From: Simplicispira sedimenti
GTDB taxonomy: Bacteria; Pseudomonadota; Gammaproteobacteria; Burkholderiales; Burkholderiaceae_C
Length of the DNA: 64,000 nt
NCBI RefSeq assembly: GCF_022760965.1
Contig: NZ_JAKVIJ010000007.1
Span: forward strand, 135,402-199,401
Direction: 5' to 3'
The position numbers were made by a program, and so were the translations under genes. Positions 45,794-53,495 of the stretch are shown piece after piece (positions within the stretch are counted from its first letter, which is position 1; each line of letters starts with the position of its first letter). The notes under the pieces were generated by a model that searched no databases, was not told the DNA's origin, and saw nothing but the letters and a program-made list of their open reading frames with translations.

Positions 45794-45826
45794 CGCCGCG
45801 CAACGCTCGTCACGGGCTGCGCGGCG
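45794..45826 (+). other. Stable hairpin between dnaK and dnaJ
   Basis: Perfect 9-bp stem CGCCGCGCA / TGCGCGGCG with a 15-base loop and no T tract after it. It may act as a partial attenuator or an RNA-stability element that sets the DnaK to DnaJ ratio. Its role is inference. Confidence 0.6.
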
Positions 45827-45855
45827 TTCCTGTTCCAACCGGGTTCCGAATCACT

Positions 45856-46992
45856 ATGTCCAAAAGAGACTTTTACGAAATTCTGGGCGTCCCGAAAAAC
45901 GCCTCGGACGAAGAAATCAAGAAGGCCTATCGCAAGCTGGCGATGAAGCACCACCCTGACCGCAACCAGGGGGATGCCGCCAAGCCTGCCGAAGAGAAGT
46001 TCAAGGAGGCCAAAGAGGCCTACGAGATGCTCTCGGACCCGCAAAAGCGCGCTGCATACGACCAGTACGGCCATGCAGGCGTGGACCCGAACATGCGCGG
46101 CCCTGGCGGGCCGGGTGCGGAAGGGTTCGGCGGCTTCGCCGAGGCCTTTGGCGACATTTTTGGCGACATGTTCGGCCAAGGACGTGGTGGCCGGGGTGGC
46201 AGCCGGGTGTACCGGGGCAGTGACCTGTCCTATGCCATGGAAATCACCCTGGAAGAAGCAGCCAAGGGCAAGGATGCGCAAATCCGCATTCCCTCATGGG
46301 ACAGCTGCGACACCTGCCATGGCAGCGGCGCCAAGCCCGGCACCAGCGCCAAGACCTGCGGCACCTGCCAAGGTTCGGGCACGGTGCAGATGCGCCAGGG
46401 CTTCTTCAGCGTGCAACAAACCTGCCCGCACTGTCGCGGTACCGGCAAGATCATCCCCGAGCCCTGCACGACCTGCCACGGCCAGGGCAAGCTCAAGCGC
46501 CAGAAGACGCTGGAAGTGAAAATCCCCGCCGGCATCGATGACGGCATGCGCATCCGTTCCACGGGCAACGGCGAACCTGGTACCAACGGGGGGCCTCCGG
46601 GCGACCTGTACATCGAGATCCGCATCAAGAAGCACGACATCTTCGAGCGCGATGGCGACGACCTGCACTGCCAGGTGCCGGTGAGCTTCATCACCGCTGC
46701 TCTGGGCGGTGAGATCGACGTCCCCACGCTCGCGGGCAAGGCCGCCATCGACATTCCCGAAGGCACGCAGGCGGGCAAGCAGTTCCGTCTGCGCGGCAAG
46801 GGCATCAAAGGCGTGCGCTCCAGCTACCCTGGCGACCTGTACTGCCACATCGTGGTCGAGACGCCCGTCAAGCTCACCGAGCACCAGCGCAAGCTGCTGC
46901 GCGAGCTGGAGGAATCGTTCAAGAAGGGTGGCGCGCGCCACTCCCCCAGCGCCGAGAGCTGGACGGACAGGCTGAAAAACCTGTTCACCTGA
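45856..46992 (+). CDS. dnaJ: Co-chaperone DnaJ (type A Hsp40)
   Basis: Delivers substrates to DnaK and triggers its ATPase. The 378-residue protein has the J domain with HPD at 33-35, a Gly/Phe-rich stretch (about 75-120), four zinc motifs (CDTCHGSG, CGTCQGSG, CPHCRGTG, CTTCHGQG), and two C-terminal beta domains. All expected elements are present, so it is the full type A form. It follows dnaK by 83 bases containing a hairpin. Confidence 0.98.
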   Translation: MSKRDFYEILGVPKNASDEEIKKAYRKLAMKHHPDRNQGDAAKPAEEKFKEAKEAYEMLSDPQKRAAYDQYGHAGVDPNMRGPGGPGAEGFGGFAEAFGDIFGDMFGQGRGGRGGSRVYRGSDLSYAMEITLEEAAKGKDAQIRIPSWDSCDTCHGSGAKPGTSAKTCGTCQGSGTVQMRQGFFSVQQTCPHCRGTGKIIPEPCTTCHGQGKLKRQKTLEVKIPAGIDDGMRIRSTGNGEPGTNGGPPGDLYIEIRIKKHDIFERDGDDLHCQVPVSFITAALGGEIDVPTLAGKAAIDIPEGTQAGKQFRLRGKGIKGVRSSYPGDLYCHIVVETPVKLTEHQRKLLRELEESFKKGGARHSPSAESWTDRLKNLFT

Positions 46993-47018
46993 GGTCTCGC
47001 GCCGCCCCGCGCGGCGTA

Positions 47019-47056
47019 ACATGGAGGCATCCCTTGCCACAGGAATGCCTCCATGT
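47019..47056 (+). promoter_or_regulatory. Inverted repeat enclosing the start codon of the beta-CASP gene
   Basis: ACATGGAGGCAT (47019-47030) is perfectly complementary to ATGCCTCCATGT (47045-47056), with a 14-base loop. The start codon (47053-47055) is inside the 3' arm and the AGGA ribosome-binding site (47041-47044) is at the loop edge, so folding would hide the start codon. Confidence 0.7.
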
Positions 47057-48417
47057 CCGTCAGCATCACCTTTCTGGGCGGGGCCGGCACCGTTACCGGC
47101 TCCAAGTACCTCGTCCGCCACAACAACCACAGCCTGCTGATCGACTGCGGGTTGTTCCAGGGCTACAAGCTGCTGCGCCTGCGCAACTGGCAGCCGCTGC
47201 CCGTCACGCCGCACCAGATCGACTCCGTGGTGCTCACCCATGCCCACCTGGACCACAGCGGCTACCTGCCGCTGCTGGCGCGCGACGGCTACACCAAGGA
47301 CGTGCACTGCACCCCTGGCACGCGCGACCTGTGCGCCATCCTGCTGCCCGACAGCGGCCACCTGCAGGAAGAGGATGCCGCCTACCTCAACCGCCACGCC
47401 CTGTCCAAGCACCAGCCCGCGCTGCCGCTGTACACGCGGCTTGACGCGCTGCACAGCCTCAAGCAGTTGCGCCCACACCCTTTTGGCAAGGCTTTCGAGC
47501 CCATCCCCGGCTGGCGCGCGCAGTTCAGCCATGCAGGACACATCCTGGGCGCCGCCAGCGTTCTGCTGGAGGTGGGCGGGCGGCGCATCCTGTTCTCGGG
47601 CGACTTGGGGCGCAGCGACGATCTGCTGATGCGCCCCCCAGACGCTCCGCCTGCGGCCGATACCGTCCTGATCGAATCCACCTACGGCGACCGCGAGCAC
47701 CCGGACACCGACATCCTGCAAGACCTGGCACCTGCCCTGCAACGCCTGGCCCAGCGCGGCGGCGTGGCCGTGGTGCCGGTCTTTGCCGTGGGCCGCGCCC
47801 AGTCGGTGTTGCACGCCATCGCAGAGCTCAAGCAACAGGGGGAACTGCCCAGATCGCTGCCCGTGTTCCTGGACAGCCCCATGGCCGTCAACACCACCGG
47901 CCTGTTCCAGCACTACCCCGGCGAACACCGGCTGGACGCCAAACAGGTGCATGCCCTGTCGCACGGCGCCACCATGGTGCAGACCACCGAGGAATCCAAG
48001 GCCCTGGCCCGGCGCCACGGCCCCATGGTCATCCTCTCGGCCAGTGGCATGGCCACGGGCGGGCGGGTATTGCACCACCTGGCACTGCATGCGGGCAACC
48101 ACCGCAACATGGTCATCCTCACAGGCCACCAGGCCCCCGGCACGCGCGGCGCACGCATCGCCGCTGGCGAGAAGAGCATCCGCATCCACGGCCAGGAAGT
48201 GCAGATCCGCGCCGAGGTGGTGCAGTTGCAGTCGGCCTCGGCCCACGCCGATGCCACCCAGACACTGGACTGGCTGCGCCGCATGGAACACGCCCCCGAA
48301 CAGGTGTACGTCGTGCACGGCGAGCTGGAGGCTGCCGACATGCTGCGCCAGCGCATCGAACACGAGTTGCGCTGGAGTGCATCGGTACCCGACCACGGCA
48401 ACACCTACACACTGTAG
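47053..48417 (+). CDS. MBL-fold RNA-specific beta-CASP hydrolase
   Basis: A 454-residue metallo-beta-lactamase-fold protein of the beta-CASP group (CPSF73/Ysh1 and bacterial relatives), whose members cut RNA. It has the zinc motif LTHAHLDHSGYLP (HxHxDH at 63-68), HAGHILGAASVLLEVGG, FSGDLGRSDDLL, ESTYGDREH, the beta-CASP segment VPVFAVGRAQSVLHAI, SASGMATGGR, and the C-terminal SASAHAD and VVHGE motifs that complete the site. No KH domain precedes it. Its RNA target in betaproteobacteria is not known to me. The inverted repeat over its start codon suggests control of translation. Confidence 0.9.
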   Translation: MSVSITFLGGAGTVTGSKYLVRHNNHSLLIDCGLFQGYKLLRLRNWQPLPVTPHQIDSVVLTHAHLDHSGYLPLLARDGYTKDVHCTPGTRDLCAILLPDSGHLQEEDAAYLNRHALSKHQPALPLYTRLDALHSLKQLRPHPFGKAFEPIPGWRAQFSHAGHILGAASVLLEVGGRRILFSGDLGRSDDLLMRPPDAPPAADTVLIESTYGDREHPDTDILQDLAPALQRLAQRGGVAVVPVFAVGRAQSVLHAIAELKQQGELPRSLPVFLDSPMAVNTTGLFQHYPGEHRLDAKQVHALSHGATMVQTTEESKALARRHGPMVILSASGMATGGRVLHHLALHAGNHRNMVILTGHQAPGTRGARIAAGEKSIRIHGQEVQIRAEVVQLQSASAHADATQTLDWLRRMEHAPEQVYVVHGELEAADMLRQRIEHELRWSASVPDHGNTYTL

Positions 48418-48440
48418 TGTTTGCGTGATTCGCCAGGCCA

Positions 48441-48461
48441 GCCATCGCATTTAGAGATGGC
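48441..48461. promoter_or_regulatory. Candidate LysR-type binding site
   Basis: GCCATC and GATGGC form a dyad with nine bases between (GCATTTAGA). It contains the T-N11-A pattern expected of LysR-type sites and lies 68 bases before the LysR gene. Autoregulation or control of the downstream leu genes is possible but inferred. Confidence 0.4.
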
Positions 48462-48528
48462 ATAAGGTGTTTCAAGGGTGGAAAATACGGCTTTGCTCGT
48501 CAAACGTGACGCCTGAAAACCATCCGCC

Positions 48529-49461
48529 ATGCCATCCAACGAGCGCAACTTTGCGCGCCGCATCGACCTGACCTCGCTGCAACTGTTTGTGGCGGTGTGC
48601 GAGCTGGGCAGCATCGCGCGGGCGGCGCAGCGCGAGTTCATCGCCGCATCGGCCGTGAGCAAACGGCTTTCCGAACTGGAGGCTGCGGTGGAAACCCCAC
48701 TGCTGCAGCGCCACAGCCGTGGCGTGCGCCTGACGCCTGCGGGCGAAAGCCTGTTGCACCACGCGCGCACGGTGCTGTTCGGCCTGGAGCGCATGCAGGG
48801 CGAGCTGGCCGAATACACCGAGGGCGTGCGCGGCCATGTGCGCGTGCACGCCAACATCTCGGCCATCGTGCAATTCCTGCCGGAAGACCTGGGCGCCTTT
48901 GCGCAGCAGCACAGCCAGATCAAGATCGACCTGCAGGAACACCTCTCGCCCGATGTGCTGCAGGCCGTGCAGGAAGGCACCACTGACCTGGGTATCTGCA
49001 ACCTGGGCCCGCAGGGTAGCGGCACCTTGCAAAGCCGCCCCTACCGCAGTGACCGTTTGGTGCTGGTGATGCCCGCAGGCCACGCCCTTTCTGCGCGAGA
49101 TGCTATCAATTTTGAAGAAACGCTGGACTGGGACATTGTCGGCCTGCACGCGGGCAGCAGCATCAGCCTGGCCATGCGCGTGGCTGCGGCCCAGGCCGGG
49201 CGCACACTGCGCCAGCGCATCCAGGTCACGGGCCTGGACGCCATGTGCCGCATGATCGACAACGGCCTGGGCGTGGGCCTGCTGCCCGACCGCGCCTTTG
49301 CGCTGATGCGCGGCGTGGGGCACCTGACCGCCGTGCCCCTGCGCGACGCCTGGGCGCAGCGCGAGCTGCGCCTGGTGGCGCGCGACTTTGCCGCCCTGCC
49401 CCCTACCGCCCGTTTGCTGGCCGAACACCTTGCAACCCCCGCACCCACGCGCACTGCCTAA
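48529..49461 (+). CDS. LysR-family transcriptional regulator
   Basis: A 310-residue LysR protein. The N-terminal HTH is at about 12-70 (TSLQLFVAVCELGSIARAAQ with SAVSKRLSELEAAVETPLL following), the linker helix to about 90, and the effector-binding domain from 95 to the end. It lies 36 bases upstream of leuC on the same strand, and a gene with this position is common in Comamonadaceae, so leucine genes are the likely targets. The stretch at 49090-49116 (GCGCGAGATGCTATCAATTT) resembles the core of the dispersed repeat but the protein there is ordinary for the family. Confidence 0.9.
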   Translation: MPSNERNFARRIDLTSLQLFVAVCELGSIARAAQREFIAASAVSKRLSELEAAVETPLLQRHSRGVRLTPAGESLLHHARTVLFGLERMQGELAEYTEGVRGHVRVHANISAIVQFLPEDLGAFAQQHSQIKIDLQEHLSPDVLQAVQEGTTDLGICNLGPQGSGTLQSRPYRSDRLVLVMPAGHALSARDAINFEETLDWDIVGLHAGSSISLAMRVAAAQAGRTLRQRIQVTGLDAMCRMIDNGLGVGLLPDRAFALMRGVGHLTAVPLRDAWAQRELRLVARDFAALPPTARLLAEHLATPAPTRTA

Positions 49462-49497
49462 AATCCCATCCACCCCACCTGAAAGCGAACAACTCCC

Positions 49498-50919
49498 ATG
49501 GGACGCACCCTGTACGACAAGATCTGGGACGAGCACGTCGTCCACACCGAAGAGGACGGCACCGCCGTGCTCTACATCGACCGCCACCTGGTGCACGAAG
49601 TCACCAGCCCGCAGGCCTTTGAAGGGCTGCGCGATGCCGGCCGCAAGGTCTGGCGTGTGAGCTCCATCGTGGCCACGGCCGACCACAACACGCCCACCAC
49701 GGGCTGGGAGCGCGGCTACGACGGCATCACCGACCCCATCAGCAAAGAGCAGATCACCACGCTGGACAAGAACATTGCCTCCGTGGGCGCGGCCGCGTTC
49801 TTCCCCTTCATGCACAAGCGCCAGGGCATCGTGCACGTGATCGGCCCCGAAAACGGAGCCACCCTGCCGGGCATGACCGTGGTTTGCGGCGACTCGCACA
49901 CCTCCACGCACGGCGCCTTTGGCGCGCTGGCGCACGGCATCGGCACCAGCGAGGTCGAGCATGTGATGGCCACGCAGACCCTGCTGGCCAAGAAGGCCAA
50001 GAACATGCTCATCAAGGTCGAAGGCAGCCTGGCACCCGGCATCACGGCCAAGGACGTGGTGCTGGCCATCATCGGCAAGATCGGCACCGCGGGCGGCACG
50101 GGCTACACCATCGAATTTGCGGGCTCGGCCATTCGCCAGCTCTCCATGGAAGGCCGCATGACGGTGTGCAACATGGCCATCGAGGGCGGTGCCCGCGCCG
50201 GCCTGGTGGCGGTGGACGACAAGACCATCGACTACGTCAAGGGTCGCCCCCTGTCGCCCACCGGCGTGGAATGGGACCAGGCCGTGGCCTACTGGAAGAC
50301 GCTGCATTCCGACGCCGACGCGCAATGGGACGCGGTGGTGGAGCTGTCGGCCCAGGACATCGTGCCGCAGGTCACCTGGGGCACCTCGCCCGAGATGGTG
50401 GTGGGCGTGGACGCCCGCGTGCCCGACCCCGACAAGGAAAAAGACGCCAACAAGCGCAGCGCCATGGAGCGCGCCTTGACCTACATGGCGCTCACGCCGG
50501 GCAAGCCGATCAACGACATCACCATCGACAAGGTGTTCATCGGCTCGTGCACCAACAGCCGCATCGAGGACATGCGCGAGGCCGCCGCCGTGGTCAAGAA
50601 GCTGGGCCGCAAAGTGGCTGCCAACGTCAAGCAGGCGCTGGTTGTGCCTGGATCGGGCCTCGTCAAGGAACAGGCCGAGCGCGAAGGCCTGCACGAGATC
50701 TTCAAGGCCGCCGGCTTCGAGTGGCGCGAGCCCGGCTGCTCCATGTGCCTGGCCATGAACGCCGACCGCCTGGAGCCCGGTGAGCGCTGCGCTTCCACCA
50801 GCAACCGCAACTTCGAAGGCCGCCAGGGCGCTGGCGGCCGCACCCACCTCGTGAGCCCCGCCATGGCCGCCGCCGCGGCCGTGCACGGGCACTTTGTGGA
50901 CATCCGCACATTCGCCTGA
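49498..50919 (+). CDS. leuC: 3-isopropylmalate dehydratase large subunit
   Basis: With LeuD isomerises 2-isopropylmalate to 3-isopropylmalate in leucine synthesis, using a [4Fe-4S] cluster. The 473-residue subunit has CGDSHTSTHGAFGALAHGIG (first cluster-region motif), IGSCTNSRIEDMREAA and GCSMCLAMNADRLEPGERCA, the last holding two of the cluster cysteines. It is complete and starts at MGRTLYDKIWDEHVV. It is followed 34 bases on by the entericidin gene and then by leuD. Confidence 0.98.
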   Translation: MGRTLYDKIWDEHVVHTEEDGTAVLYIDRHLVHEVTSPQAFEGLRDAGRKVWRVSSIVATADHNTPTTGWERGYDGITDPISKEQITTLDKNIASVGAAAFFPFMHKRQGIVHVIGPENGATLPGMTVVCGDSHTSTHGAFGALAHGIGTSEVEHVMATQTLLAKKAKNMLIKVEGSLAPGITAKDVVLAIIGKIGTAGGTGYTIEFAGSAIRQLSMEGRMTVCNMAIEGGARAGLVAVDDKTIDYVKGRPLSPTGVEWDQAVAYWKTLHSDADAQWDAVVELSAQDIVPQVTWGTSPEMVVGVDARVPDPDKEKDANKRSAMERALTYMALTPGKPINDITIDKVFIGSCTNSRIEDMREAAAVVKKLGRKVAANVKQALVVPGSGLVKEQAEREGLHEIFKAAGFEWREPGCSMCLAMNADRLEPGERCASTSNRNFEGRQGAGGRTHLVSPAMAAAAAVHGHFVDIRTFA

Positions 50920-50953
50920 CCGTTTTCCCACCCACCACCGAAGGAGCAAGACC

Positions 50954-51082
50954 ATGAAAAAGACCGCTACCCTCATCGCACTGTCGCTGGCCTTTGTGCT
51001 GGCAGGCTGCAACACCGTCAAGGGCGTGGGGCAGGACATCGAACGCGCGGGCAGCGCCATCGAGCGCGCCGCCAACAAGTAA
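50954..51082 (+). CDS. Entericidin A/B-type small lipoprotein
   Basis: A 42-residue protein with a lipoprotein signal (MKKTATLIALSLAFVLAGC, lipobox LAGC with Cys19) and a short mature part NTVKGVGQDIERAGSAIERA, the entericidin signature. Entericidins are small envelope lipoproteins, some toxic and paired with a second copy. Only one copy is seen here, between leuC and leuD. The ribosome-binding site AAGGAG lies before its ATG. Why a lipoprotein gene sits in a leucine operon is unexplained. Confidence 0.88.
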   Translation: MKKTATLIALSLAFVLAGCNTVKGVGQDIERAGSAIERAANK

Positions 51083-51089
51083 GCACCCC

Positions 51090-51743
51090 ATGCAGAAATT
51101 CACCGTACACCAGGGCCTTGTGGCCCCCATGGACCGAGAGAACGTCGATACCGACGCCATCATTCCCAAGCAGTTCCTCAAGTCGATCAAGCGCACGGGC
51201 TTTGGCCCCAACCTGTTCGACGAATGGCGCTACCTGGACCAGCCCGGCGAGCCCGGCGTGCCCGAGTCGGCGCGCAAGCCCAATCCGGACTTCGTGCTCA
51301 ACCAGCCGCGCTACGCGGGCGCCAGCATCCTGCTGGCCCGGCGCAACTTTGGCTGCGGCTCCAGCCGCGAGCACGCGCCCTGGGCGCTGGAGCAATACGG
51401 CTTTCGCGCGATCATCGCGCCCAGCTTTGCCGACATCTTCTTCAGCAACTGCTTCAAGAACGGCGTGCTGCCCATCGTGCTGCCCGAATCCACCGTGTCC
51501 CAGTTGTTCGACGAGGTGCACGCCTTCCCCGGCTACCAGCTCACCATCGACCTGGAGCGCCAGGTCATCGTGCGGCCGCAGGGTGAAGAGATCGCGTTCG
51601 ACGTGCTGCCATTCCGCCGCTACTGCCTGCTCAATGGCTTTGACGACATCGGCCTGACGCTGCGCCACAAGGACAAGATCGCCGCCTTCGAGGCCCACCG
51701 CCTGGCCACCAAGCCCTGGCTGAGCCACACCATGCAGGGCTAA
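51090..51743 (+). CDS. leuD: 3-isopropylmalate dehydratase small subunit
   Basis: Swivel subunit pairing with LeuC; 217 residues. Family segments are VDTDAIIPKQFLKSIKRTGF, ILLARRNFGCGSSREHAPWA and SFADIFFSNCFKNGVLPIVL. The start at 51090 is seven bases after the entericidin stop, so it depends on translation of that small gene or reinitiation. A dispersed repeat follows it, before leuB. Confidence 0.98.
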   Translation: MQKFTVHQGLVAPMDRENVDTDAIIPKQFLKSIKRTGFGPNLFDEWRYLDQPGEPGVPESARKPNPDFVLNQPRYAGASILLARRNFGCGSSREHAPWALEQYGFRAIIAPSFADIFFSNCFKNGVLPIVLPESTVSQLFDEVHAFPGYQLTIDLERQVIVRPQGEEIAFDVLPFRRYCLLNGFDDIGLTLRHKDKIAAFEAHRLATKPWLSHTMQG

Positions 51744-51750
51744 TTTAGGG

Positions 51751-51800
51751 CAAAAAACCATTGCAGCGCTCTAAAACAGGGCGCAAGCAGCTATCAAAAC
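51751..51800 (+). repeat. Two-hairpin dispersed repeat, copy 7
   Basis: GCAGCGCTCTAAAACAGGGC, then GCAAGCAGCTATCAAAAC. The first stem GCGC ... GCGC is intact while the second arm is partly lost. It lies in the 71-base gap between leuD and leuB. Confidence 0.7.
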
Positions 51801-51814
51801 AAGAGCAAACAAAC

Positions 51815-52885
51815 ATGAAAATCGCCATTCTGCCGGGTGACGGCATCGGCACCGAAATCGTGGCCGAAGCGGTCAAGGTGCTCCACGCGCTGGACCTGAC
51901 ATTCGAGATGGAAACCGCCCTGGTCGGCGGCGCCGCCTACGAGGCGCACGGCCATCCGCTGCCCGAATCCACCCTCAAACTGGCCAAGGACGCCGATGCC
52001 GTGCTGTTCGGCGCCGTGGGCGACTGGAAGTACGACAAGCTCGACCGCCCGCTGCGCCCCGAGCAGGCCATCCTGGGCCTGCGCAAGAACCTGGGCCTGT
52101 TCGCCAACTTCCGCCCGGCCATCTGCTACGAGCAGCTCGTGGGCGCGTCCAGCCTCAAGCCCGAACTGATCGCCGGGCTGGACATCCTCATCATCCGCGA
52201 GCTGACCGGCGACATCTACTTCGGCCAGCCGCGCGGCCGCCGCGTGGCCACCGATGGCCACTTCCCCGGCGCCGAGGAAGCGTATGACACCATGCGCTAT
52301 TCCAAGCCCGAGATCGAGCGTATCGCCCATGTCGCCTTCCAGGCCGCGCGCAAGCGCAACAAGAAGGTCACCAGCGTGGACAAGGCCAACGTGCTGGAGA
52401 CCTTCCAGTTCTGGAAGGACGTGGTCACCGAGGTGCACCAGCAGTACCCCGACGTGGAGCTGGAGCACATGTACGTGGACAACGCCGCCATGCAGCTCGT
52501 CAAGCGCCCCAAGGCCTTCGACGTGATCGTGACCGGCAACATGTTTGGCGACATCCTCTCCGACGAAGCCTCCATGCTCACCGGCTCGATCGGCATGCTG
52601 CCCAGCGCCAGCCTCAACAGCCAGAACCAGGGCCTGTACGAGCCCAGCCACGGCAGCGCCCCGGACATCGCGGGCAAGGGCGTGGCCAACCCGCTGGCCA
52701 CCATCCTGTCGGCGGCCATGATGCTGCGCTTCAGCCTGAACCAGGAAACCGCCGCCGCCCGCATCGAAGCCGCCGTGCAAAAGGTGTTGGCCCAGGGCCT
52801 GCGCACGCCCGACATTTACAGCGAAGGCACCACCAAGGTGGGCACGCGCGAGATGGGGGACGCGGTGGTCAAGGCGTTGGGCTGA
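51815..52885 (+). CDS. leuB: 3-isopropylmalate dehydrogenase
   Basis: NAD-dependent oxidative decarboxylase of leucine synthesis; 356 residues. The start MKIAILPGDGIGTEIVAEAV, the RELTGDIYFGQPRG substrate motif, and NMFGDILSDEASMLTGSIGM with the metal-binding aspartates are clear. It closes the LysR-leuC-entericidin-leuD-leuB run, followed by a terminator. Confidence 0.98.
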   Translation: MKIAILPGDGIGTEIVAEAVKVLHALDLTFEMETALVGGAAYEAHGHPLPESTLKLAKDADAVLFGAVGDWKYDKLDRPLRPEQAILGLRKNLGLFANFRPAICYEQLVGASSLKPELIAGLDILIIRELTGDIYFGQPRGRRVATDGHFPGAEEAYDTMRYSKPEIERIAHVAFQAARKRNKKVTSVDKANVLETFQFWKDVVTEVHQQYPDVELEHMYVDNAAMQLVKRPKAFDVIVTGNMFGDILSDEASMLTGSIGMLPSASLNSQNQGLYEPSHGSAPDIAGKGVANPLATILSAAMMLRFSLNQETAAARIEAAVQKVLAQGLRTPDIYSEGTTKVGTREMGDAVVKALG

Positions 52886-52908
52886 CGCCCCATACCCACC
52901 CCTGCACA

Positions 52909-52933
52909 GGGCGGCGCAAGCCGCCCTTTTTTT
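52909..52933 (+). terminator. Rho-independent terminator after leuB
   Basis: Stem GGGCGGC / GCCGCCC with loop GCAA followed by seven T, 24 bases past the leuB stop. Confidence 0.92.
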
Positions 52934-52934
52934 C

Positions 52935-53258
52935 TTACTTCTGGCCCCGTGGCGGGTCCGGCAGCAGGCAGGCCTCGACCAGTTGCAGGTCGTTGTCGCG
53001 CGCGAAGTTCATCACAAAGTCCCAGGCCATGGGTTCGTGGTCGCGCAGGTCGCGGTGCACCACCACGCATTTGACGCCGCCCATGGTGGTGGGAATGCAC
53101 CACGGCGAATAGCTCAGGTGGCTGCCAGGCCGGGCGCCACCGGGGCGAAAACTGCTCATCACCCCTGCCAGGCGCTCGGCCCAGTCGCTTGGACGGAAAG
53201 TTTTTCCGCTGCTGGTGACGCCTTGGATGAAGACTTCTTTGCTGGAAGGGGTGACCAT
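52935..53258 (-). CDS. DUF3579 family protein
   Basis: A 107-residue protein of the DUF3579 family, found mainly in betaproteobacteria. It begins MVTPSSKEVFIQGVTSSGKT, with TFRPSDWAERLAGVMSSFRP and VKCVVVHRDLRDHEPMAWDF in the conserved core. No catalytic residues stand out; the function is unknown. It is divergent from argD, with the 18-bp palindrome in the shared upstream region (68 bases before this start). Confidence 0.88.
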   Translation of the reverse strand: MVTPSSKEVFIQGVTSSGKTFRPSDWAERLAGVMSSFRPGGARPGSHLSYSPWCIPTTMGGVKCVVVHRDLRDHEPMAWDFVMNFARDNDLQLVEACLLPDPPRGQK

Positions 53259-53325
53259 CGGATCGTGGTGTAGTTAGGGCGGACGGTGCAGGATCGCTGC
53301 GCAAATTGCCGCAACCGGGCATTTT

Positions 53326-53343
53326 AACTCTTATATAAGAGTT
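53326..53343. promoter_or_regulatory. Perfect 18-bp palindrome between the DUF3579 gene and argD
   Basis: AACTCTTATATAAGAGTT reads identically on both strands. Its central 12 bases equal the palindrome between mdh and the GntR gene. It lies 68 bases from the DUF3579 start and 153 from argD, and is a probable operator; the binding protein is not known. Confidence 0.65.
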
Positions 53344-53495
53344 TGCCGACGCCCTGCTTACAGGCCCACCCGCCGCATGCATTGCAGTGATGCGCAATCG
53401 TCATGCATCGGCGCGGCGGCACGCCCTAGAATCGGTGCTCCTTTTCGTTGCAGCCACCGCTGGCTGCGCTGTACGCCCCGTCTGGAGAATCCTGC

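Noticed and set aside
49090..49116. Eleventh copy of the dispersed repeat inside the LysR gene
   Set aside because: Only the GCGCGAGATGCTATC core matches, the start and second arm are missing, and the protein segment looks ordinary for LysR regulators; chance is likely.
50954..51082. Entericidin toxin-antitoxin pair
   Set aside because: Only one entericidin-type gene is present, and I see no second small lipoprotein next to it.
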